This document shows, piece after piece, positions 14,146 through 18,572 of a stretch of DNA of 18,572 bases. Numbering within the stretch: position 1 is the stretch's first letter; each line of letters starts with the position of its first letter. The stretch lies in the NCBI GenBank assembly GCA_035562355.1, contig DATMXU010000314.1, forward strand, positions 1 to 18,572, read 5' to 3'. The notes under the pieces were generated by a model, which saw nothing but the letters and a program-made list of their open reading frames with translations, was not told the origin of the DNA and did not search any database. Both the position numbers and the translations under genes were made by a program. The stretch comes from Pseudoflavonifractor sp035562355 (GTDB lineage Bacteria; Bacillota; Clostridia; Oscillospirales; Oscillospiraceae).

Positions 14146-14877
14146 TCAGTCCTCGGCATACCACAGCTTGTCGATCTCATCCCGCCGGTCCCCCACGAGG
14201 CCGTGATTCAGGCCCCCGGGGGTACGCTGGCGGTTTTGCCGGTTCTGCCGCTCGGCGGAGAGGCGGTGCTCCAGCGTCCTGTTCTGGTACATGGTGTAGG
14301 CGGCGCTCAGGCTATCACCTCTGGCGACCCGCTGCCACACCTCTGCCGGAATGGACTCCGCCTTCACTTCGGGGTAAGTCTCGATGAAGGCGCGCATATC
14401 CCGCTCTCTCGCCTGCGTGCGTCTTTCTTCCGCCACCTGGGCGGCGGCGCCGCGCTCGCTGTACCCGAGGGCCGTCAGCTCCTGCTTTCGGCAGTAGTCG
14501 AGATAGCCTCCCAGGTCCATGCCGCTGCGGCTTGCGAAGGAGCGCACCAGCTCCAGCGCCGGGTCCACCTCCTGGCGGTGGGCGCGCAGCTGGTCCCGCT
14601 CCTGCCGGATCCGGTCGTAGTCCATGCCCTTCTGGGCCAGAACCACCACCTCGTCCCGGTTCACGGTCTTTACCTCGTCCAGGTGCTTCAGGGTAAAAGC
14701 GTCGCCGCCCTGGTCCGGGCCGCTCTCCTCTTCCCAGTCATCCTCCCGGCCGTCAGCCTCGCCCGCCTGCTCCTGTGCTGTCTCGGGCTCCGGCTCCTCC
14801 TCGGTGGGACCCTCCGCCTCCCAGGCGGCGCGGAGCTCCTCCTCGTCGGTCAAAATGCTGTTTTCCTGCTCGTCCAT
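14146..14877 (-). CDS. Capsid scaffolding protein
   Basis: A 243-residue protein that should guide shell assembly and leave before maturation. The first 65 residues are strongly acidic (Glu/Asp-rich), the middle is helical and charged (about 70-190, with RIRQERDQLRAHRQEV), and the end is basic and polar (RQNRQNRQRTPGG...DEIDKLWYAED). The segment FIETYPEVKAESIPAEVWQRVARGDSLSAAYTMYQ matches the conserved C-terminal part of Firmicute phage scaffolds. AAGGAG lies 9-10 bases before the ATG at 14877. Its place between portal and capsid is canonical. No protease gene is visible nearby, so release may be proteolysis-independent. Confidence 0.85.
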   Translation of the reverse strand: MDEQENSILTDEEELRAAWEAEGPTEEEPEPETAQEQAGEADGREDDWEEESGPDQGGDAFTLKHLDEVKTVNRDEVVVLAQKGMDYDRIRQERDQLRAHRQEVDPALELVRSFASRSGMDLGGYLDYCRKQELTALGYSERGAAAQVAEERRTQARERDMRAFIETYPEVKAESIPAEVWQRVARGDSLSAAYTMYQNRTLEHRLSAERQNRQNRQRTPGGLNHGLVGDRRDEIDKLWYAED

Positions 14878-14901
14878 TTCTATTTGCTCCTTTCACTTGG
14901 T

Positions 14902-16527
14902 CTAGTGAAGATTGCCTAAATTTTGTCCCGCCGCCAGCGCGGCGAGGGGGTTCGGGCCGGGGCTCCCCATAGAGGGGCTGGCCCCGCTCTGCGGTATCTG
15001 CGGCCCTTGCTGCGGTATCTGCGGCGCCTGCTTGGCCGCCTCCCGCTCCTTAAGCGTCTCGATGAGCTCCTGCTGGTTGGAGATGTACCCGTTGGGCACC
15101 CGCTCCAGGTAGTCGATGACGGAGATCTTCCCCTGCGTGAGGAGATTATCGAGTGTGTTCATCTGGGCGATCTCGCTCCAGTACGCGCTGCCGCCCACGT
15201 CCAGCTTGAGGGAGAGCGGCACCTCCTCCAGCACCGAGAAATCAAACAGCTCCGCGGCGCCCTGTTTCTCCACATACCGCTCCCCGTAGTACACCCGCAT
15301 CAGGTCGAGCCAGATGTTCCCCATGTCCTCGATGCACTGGAAGAGGTTTTGCTTGGTGAGCTCCATGGGCACGCTGGACGCCTTCTGTAGAGCGATGATG
15401 GCGCTGGTGTTGTCGGGGCGCACGTTGCCCAGGGCGGCGTCGGTGGCTCCCATAAACTCCTTCGTCAGGCCTATGGCCTGCTGGATAAACTGGCTCACCT
15501 GGGGGGAGATGGTGGCCGGGTCGATGGTCCGGGCCACGTTTCCCACGTCGCCGCCGTTCACGCCGATGGCGGCCCCCACCCGGGAGTCCCACTTGGCGAT
15601 GCGGGTCTTGTCGTATACCACCTTGGGATAGGCGGTGGTCATCAGGCTGATCATGGTCATGGCGAAAAGCTTGTTCACAAACACCTGGTTGGGGATCAGC
15701 CCCGTCACGGCGGCCTGCCCGTGGTAGCAGCCGGGCACATAGTCCCAGTTCAGCCAGCTGATGGGGTAGCGTTTCTGCCCGGTGTCCCAGGGGCGGCGCA
15801 CCCAGGTGTTCTTGGCCGTCCTGGCGCACCAGATGGTCCCGGTCTCCTTGTCCCTCCAGAACTTGGTGAGGGTGGTCACCTTGCCGTCGGTCATGGCGTC
15901 AAAGCGGTCGGATGCGTCGTCCGTGTCGCTCTGGATGGCCTCGGCGTCCTCGCCGTTTCCCTCGGCCTCTTCCCTTGCGTCCCCCACCAGCTCCCGGCGG
16001 GAGATAATGAGGTAGGGCTGGCCCTGTACGTCGGGGCTGTTGGGATTCCCGAAGAAGACCCGCGTGTTCTCCAAAAGCTCCACCCGGATGTTCCCCTTCG
16101 CGTCCTGGCCGGTCTCCTCCTCCGGGTCGAACCAGCAGTAGATGCACCCGTCGCCGTCCACGGCGGCGTTGCGCATAAAGTCCCGGATGAGCTTGCCCAT
16201 CTTGTTGCGCTCGAAGAGCACCTCAAACTGGTCGTTGACCACCGAGCAGAGCTTTTCGGTCTCCACCCCGTTAAACCGCCCCGTGCACCCCATGGGGGAC
16301 GCCGCCAGCTTGATGTTGTCGGCGGCGGTGGAGGCCACCAGGAAGAGGATGATGCGCTTGATAAAGTTGAATACCGGCGTAGGCAGGCCGTTCGACTGCA
16401 CGCCCTCCCACTGCCTGCCGATGTAAAAGTTCTCGTTGTTCTTCACGGTCTCGTACAGGTCGAGCTGGCTCTTGAAGTCGAGGCCCTTATTGTACTCAGT
16501 CCAGATTTTCTGCGGCGTTACGTTCAT
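14902..16527 (-). CDS. Portal protein
   Basis: A 541-residue portal that forms the dodecameric DNA gate at one capsid vertex. Typical signs are the N-terminal QLDLYETVKNNENFYIGRQWEGV, then PTPVFNFIKRIILFLVAS, the GWCW-like middle (DGDGCIYCWFDPEEETGQ), FWRDKETGTIWCARTAKNTWVR, the long helix QKASSVPMELTKQNLFQCIEDMGNIWLDLM, and a flexible Gln/Pro C-terminal tail (APQIPQQGPQIPQSG...). The ATG at 16527 overlaps the preceding TGA as ATGA, so translation is probably coupled; the ribosome site next to it is weak and close. It opens the head-gene block; terminase would be expected upstream but is not in the window. Confidence 0.9.
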   Translation of the reverse strand: MNVTPQKIWTEYNKGLDFKSQLDLYETVKNNENFYIGRQWEGVQSNGLPTPVFNFIKRIILFLVASTAADNIKLAASPMGCTGRFNGVETEKLCSVVNDQFEVLFERNKMGKLIRDFMRNAAVDGDGCIYCWFDPEEETGQDAKGNIRVELLENTRVFFGNPNSPDVQGQPYLIISRRELVGDAREEAEGNGEDAEAIQSDTDDASDRFDAMTDGKVTTLTKFWRDKETGTIWCARTAKNTWVRRPWDTGQKRYPISWLNWDYVPGCYHGQAAVTGLIPNQVFVNKLFAMTMISLMTTAYPKVVYDKTRIAKWDSRVGAAIGVNGGDVGNVARTIDPATISPQVSQFIQQAIGLTKEFMGATDAALGNVRPDNTSAIIALQKASSVPMELTKQNLFQCIEDMGNIWLDLMRVYYGERYVEKQGAAELFDFSVLEEVPLSLKLDVGGSAYWSEIAQMNTLDNLLTQGKISVIDYLERVPNGYISNQQELIETLKEREAAKQAPQIPQQGPQIPQSGASPSMGSPGPNPLAALAAGQNLGNLH

Positions 16528-16751
16528 TCCTCGTCACCCCGCTTGCCGCCCACCTCATAGCCCAGCAGGTTGGAGATCCCCTCTTGCATCCTCTTGTCTG
16601 AGAGCCGAAACGGCTTCCCCTCCGTTTCCTGCTCCCCCTCGCCCCGGTAGGGCGGCATGACCTCATGCCGCCGCTCTTTCAATCCCACCGTCAGCGCGGC
16701 GGCGGCCAGGGCCGTGTTCAGCACGGTCAAAACCATCAAAACCTCCAGCAT
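16524..16751 (-). CDS. Small membrane protein at the head of the late operon
   Basis: A 75-residue protein starting at 16751, after a very good ribosome site (AAAGGAGG, 5-6 bases away). Residues 1-23 (MLEVLMVLTVLNTALAAAALTVG) form one hydrophobic helix and the rest is charged and soluble (KERRHEVMPPYRGEGEQE...). No family is recognised. The stop overlaps the portal start. It could be a lysis accessory (spanin-like or holin modulator) or a membrane anchor for assembly; neither is shown. A longer upstream start is rejected, because the ribosome site marks 16751. Confidence 0.65.
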   Translation of the reverse strand: MLEVLMVLTVLNTALAAAALTVGLKERRHEVMPPYRGEGEQETEGKPFRLSDKRMQEGISNLLGYEVGGKRGDEE

Positions 16752-16821
16752 TTTTGTCCTCCTTTTCTTTTGCCTTTCTCTGCATCCCCGGCGGGGCCGC
16801 CTGCACGTATGCCCCGCTGGG

Positions 16822-16868
16822 AAAAACAAAAGAGGCCGACCGACACCTTACGGTGTCAATCGGCCTCT
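16822..16868 (-). terminator. Strong intrinsic terminator upstream of the late genes
   Basis: Arms 16831-16847 and 16852-16868 pair over 17 bases (AGAGGCCG...CGGCCTCT) with two internal mismatches or wobbles and a four-base loop. The minus strand continues at once into TTTTGTTTTT. This is the best terminator in the window. It sits downstream of two candidate promoters and 70-80 bases before the first late gene. Confidence 0.85.
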
Positions 16869-16907
16869 CAGGGCTCTTCGTCTGCTTGAATTCCTTATGT
16901 TGTTCTT

Positions 16908-16936
16908 ATCATACACGCCTTTGCGGAAATTGAAAA
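16908..16936 (-). promoter_or_regulatory. Candidate promoter P1 upstream of the terminator
   Basis: Minus strand: TTTTCA (16931-16936), a 17-base spacer, TATGAT (16908-16913). The -10 matches the sigma-A consensus at 5 of 6 and the -35 at 4 of 6, with ideal spacing. The expected RNA start is near 16901, so a leader of only about 35 bases precedes the terminator stem. Confidence 0.55.
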
Positions 16937-17243
16937 GCCCCCCGAAATTTGCTCATTATCAACAATCACGAAACCCCGAAAGTCTTTCATACCAAAGGCT
17001 CCTGGCGCTTTCTCATTTTGCCGCTGGAAAATATAGACCTGCCCGCCGGAGAAAATCTCCCTATTATTTTGTTTTTACCGCCGGACTACTCCACCTTGTT
17101 GCTCAATCCCTTATTACGTTATTAGCTTGGTTCTACTTTTTTCTTTTTCTCAGCATGGTAATTATAGGTTTCAAACTTCACTTTGAAAAACAAAGAGACT
17201 GTTAGCGTGAATCGTTATCGGTGCGAGTCCTTCAATATTCCGA
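16937..17243. other. AT-rich intergenic stretch without a recognisable gene
   Basis: The 307 bases between the EF-Tu-like gene and promoter P1 show no frame with a ribosome site on either strand. They contain candidate promoter P2, a short inverted repeat TTTCAAA/TTTGAAA (about 17168-17187), a small GGAGA/TCTCC stem near 17050, and two copies of CCGGCGG. A clear terminator for the toxin-immunity pair is not seen here, so its transcript may run to the terminator at 16831. Confidence 0.5.
17161..17189 (-). promoter_or_regulatory. Candidate promoter P2
   Basis: Minus strand: TTTTCA (17184-17189), a 17-base spacer, and a perfect TATAAT (17161-17166). It has the same -35 hexamer and spacer length as P1. 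It lies shortly after the EF-Tu-like gene and points towards the late genes. AT-rich surroundings raise the chance of a false match. Confidence 0.5.
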
Positions 17244-17549
17244 CTAACGCCTGATTTCCTTATTTATCACACCTTTTGCAATTAACTTATTGCCTTCATA
17301 AAGTTCAAATTCTGCGCCAGGTTTGAGTAGTTCAAATGGTGCATTAGGAAAAAGGAATGAGATATCAATTATGGACTCATTGTCATCGTTGACGCTACTT
17401 GTTAAAATTTCTGCACTCCAAGTCCCATTCATTTCTTCACCTGGGAACACAATTATTGGACAGTATCTTGTATTCTTTGGCATGTGCTTTTCTCTTCCAC
17501 CTTTACTAAAAGGTATCCAAAAAACGTGAGCCTCCATCCAAGTTTTCAT
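17244..17549 (-). CDS. EF-Tu domain III-like small protein, candidate immunity protein
   Basis: A 101-residue protein. Its start (MEAHVFWIPFSKGGR, then RYCPIIVF) lines up with the start of EF-Tu domain III (FEAEVY...EGGRHTPFF..YRPQFYF), and its end (LKPGAEFELYEGNKLIAKGVI) with the EF-Tu end (GLRFAIREGGRTVGAGVV). It is thus a stand-alone beta-barrel of that type, without the GTPase domain. The ATG at 17549 overlaps the preceding stop as ATGA, giving tight coupling to the toxin-like gene; the internal ATG at 17483 would remove the first two barrel strands. The region is AT-rich, unlike the neighbouring head genes. Position argues for immunity. EF-Tu-like single-domain proteins also occur elsewhere in Firmicutes with unknown roles. 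Confidence 0.7.
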   Translation of the reverse strand: MKTWMEAHVFWIPFSKGGREKHMPKNTRYCPIIVFPGEEMNGTWSAEILTSSVNDDNESIIDISFLFPNAPFELLKPGAEFELYEGNKLIAKGVINKEIRR

Positions 17550-18572
17550 CTTAACTTAAGCCCTTTCATAATTGAATTTAAAAAGTCAATTCCACCGCTG
17601 TATGCTGGCCCTATACCGTCTAGTTTTTCAACTCGGTACATTTGATTGAGCGAATCTATTGGCACCTCAATTTCAATCATTCTATACTGTCCATCAGGAT
17701 AGAACTTTTCAGCCCATTTTACGGCGTCTTCAGAAGATATAGCAAACCATTTTTCTTCCATCGCCCTATCATAGGGACTAAACTTCCCTCCATTATTTAT
17801 AATAGATTGATATTCAGCATCACTCATAACTCTATAAAGCTTTATGTGCTCCCCAGCCTTAGCACTCTTTCCTTCTCCCGCTCTCCATCCATCCCTCTCC
17901 CACTCTGTAGACGGGTCCGGCAATGTAAACCAGCTATTTGTTCCTTCGATACCTCTTCCATTAATTATACCATTTTCCCTAGAAATATCAACATACTCTG
18001 GGTCCCCTACACCCTGCTCCGCCATAGCCTCCTCGATGGCGGTCTCCCAGTCGTCCTTGACCGCCGCCGGGCCGGGCAACATGGGCATACCCTCCATTCT
18101 ACCGCCGGGAGCAAGCGTGGCACCCGGCAGTCCAAGCAGCCCCTGTGCCCCGCCGGGCTGCAGGCCCCGCATACCGCCGCTCCACCCGGTCTTCCCGTTA
18201 ACGAGGGCGTTGAACGCCTCCGGGTGCTGCCGGAAGTACTCTCCTCCGTATTCCGAGAGCCCCGCTATCAGCCCATACCGCCCAGACCGCACCCCCGTAT
18301 CCACGACTCTTTCAACGTAGTCCATGAAGGTCTGCCGCCACGCCTCCTCCGCGCTCATCCCCTCCGTGCGCAGCCGTTTCACCTCCAGGTCAAATTCCGA
18401 CGAGTTGCCCATAACCGCCGTGTCGATGAGGATTCTCGACAGCTCGCTCGTTGCCCCCGCCGTCGCCGTCACGCCCGCCCGCTTGAACGCGCCGCTCAGC
18501 ATCCCCTCCACCGTGGAGGGATCCACAGGACCGGCCAGTTTCATCAGCCCGCCAACGCCGTACTCGTAGATC
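17546..18572 (-). CDS. Large phage protein, C-terminal part, with ART-like toxin-type tip (partial, N-terminus beyond the window)
   Basis: The frame is open to the right edge (nine more codons before the first visible ATG at 18544), so the gene is longer than the 341 residues seen. Counting from that ATG, residues 1-110 resemble the membrane-segment region of large phage internal proteins: ELSRILIDTAVMGNSSEFDLEVKRL, then GMSAEEAWRQTF. A Gly/Pro/Met-rich linker (118-165) follows, then the junction ENGIINGRG (190-198). Residues about 233-332 are a new domain: KLYRVMSDAEYQSIINNG, then WFAISSEDAVKWAEKFY, a YRMIEIEVP strand and a GIGPAYSG loop. This order (Y-R strand, F-A-x-S strand with helix) suggests an ADP-ribosyltransferase-like fold with R238 in the first strand, but no full triad can be proved. 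The tip is AT-rich. The immunity candidate follows with an ATGA overlap. Confidence 0.6.
   Translation of the reverse strand, partial: IYEYGVGGLMKLAGPVDPSTVEGMLSGAFKRAGVTATAGATSELSRILIDTAVMGNSSEFDLEVKRLRTEGMSAEEAWRQTFMDYVERVVDTGVRSGRYGLIAGLSEYGGEYFRQHPEAFNALVNGKTGWSGGMRGLQPGGAQGLLGLPGATLAPGGRMEGMPMLPGPAAVKDDWETAIEEAMAEQGVGDPEYVDISRENGIINGRGIEGTNSWFTLPDPSTEWERDGWRAGEGKSAKAGEHIKLYRVMSDAEYQSIINNGGKFSPYDRAMEEKWFAISSEDAVKWAEKFYPDGQYRMIEIEVPIDSLNQMYRVEKLDGIGPAYSGGIDFLNSIMKGLKLR
17950..17992 (-). repeat. Polymorphic-toxin junction, copy A
   Basis: Encodes VDISRENGIINGRGI at the border between the GC-rich body and AT-rich tip of the right-hand large gene. It matches 455-497 (copy B) with 34 of 43 bases and no gaps by hand alignment; the 14 bases at 17964-17977 are exact. 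Confidence 0.6.

Noticed and set aside
12813..14387. A 524-codon open frame on the plus strand
   Set aside because: It is antisense to the capsid and scaffold genes, runs through intergenic hairpins, has no ribosome site and no recognisable domain. GC-rich codon bias of the real genes keeps it open.
15721..16560. A 279-codon plus-strand frame
   Set aside because: It is antisense to the portal gene, without start signals or family features.
16657..17205. A 182-codon plus-strand frame across the intergenic gap
   Set aside because: It crosses the strong terminator and both promoter candidates, and has no ribosome site.
17200..17250. tRNA-like 3' piece (GGTGCGAGTCC near 17220) as a possible attachment site
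   Set aside because: No acceptor stem, anticodon arm or paired T-stem could be built, so it is not called a tRNA or att site.
1..18572. CRISPR array or insertion sequence
   Set aside because: No regularly spaced direct repeats with unique spacers and no transposase frame were found. The repeats present are protein-coding or short intergenic motifs.

Overview
The window is a phage or prophage late region. Every gene I accept lies on the minus strand, so transcription runs from high to low coordinates. The host looks like a gut-type, moderately high-GC Firmicute (Clostridia, Oscillospiraceae-like). This rests on strong AGGAGG-type ribosome binding sites, a TcdE/phi29-type holin, a Firmicute amidase with an SLH-like tail, an XkdX-type small protein, and collagen-like and Kelch-like fibres. 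The host assignment is inference.

Layout in transcription order (right to left). (1) 17546-18572: C-terminal part of a large phage protein ending in a possible ART-like toxin domain. A 101-residue EF-Tu domain III-like protein (17244-17549) is coupled to it by an ATGA overlap and is the candidate immunity protein. (2) 16752-17243: an AT-rich gap with two candidate promoters followed by a strong intrinsic terminator, which looks like a late-operon control region. (3) 10339-16751: small membrane protein, portal, scaffold, major capsid protein with an Ig/CHB_HEX-like C-terminus, head-tail adaptor and a 608-residue tail protein. The gaps around the capsid and adaptor genes carry hairpins and a repeated 16-bp motif. 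(4) 6082-10329: collagen-like fibre with a pyocin-knob-like tip, a seven-repeat Kelch-like protein, a 105-residue protein and an XkdX-like protein. (5) 4568-6078: a frameshifted remnant resembling phosphodiester glycosidase, then an amidase and a holin. (6) 1-4507: a 525-residue coiled-coil protein and a 919-residue protein with a glycine-rich hydrophobic segment, a PBECR/MuF-C-like nuclease domain and a ParB-like C-terminal domain. The start of a small candidate immunity gene runs off the left edge.

The structural set has no sheath, tail-tube or tape-measure gene. The portal, scaffold, capsid, adaptor, tail and lysis genes together with large internal proteins fit a short-tailed (podovirus-like) particle. 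The 525- and 919-residue proteins and the right-hand partial protein are then probable internal or ejected proteins. No terminase, integrase or replication gene is visible.

The most notable signal is at the two ends. Two different large phage proteins carry the same short junction (VD...ENGII.GRG.E in protein; 34 of 43 bases identical by my hand alignment), then unrelated AT-rich C-terminal toxin-like domains, each followed at once by a small gene. This is the arrangement of polymorphic toxin-immunity systems, here apparently mounted on phage internal proteins.
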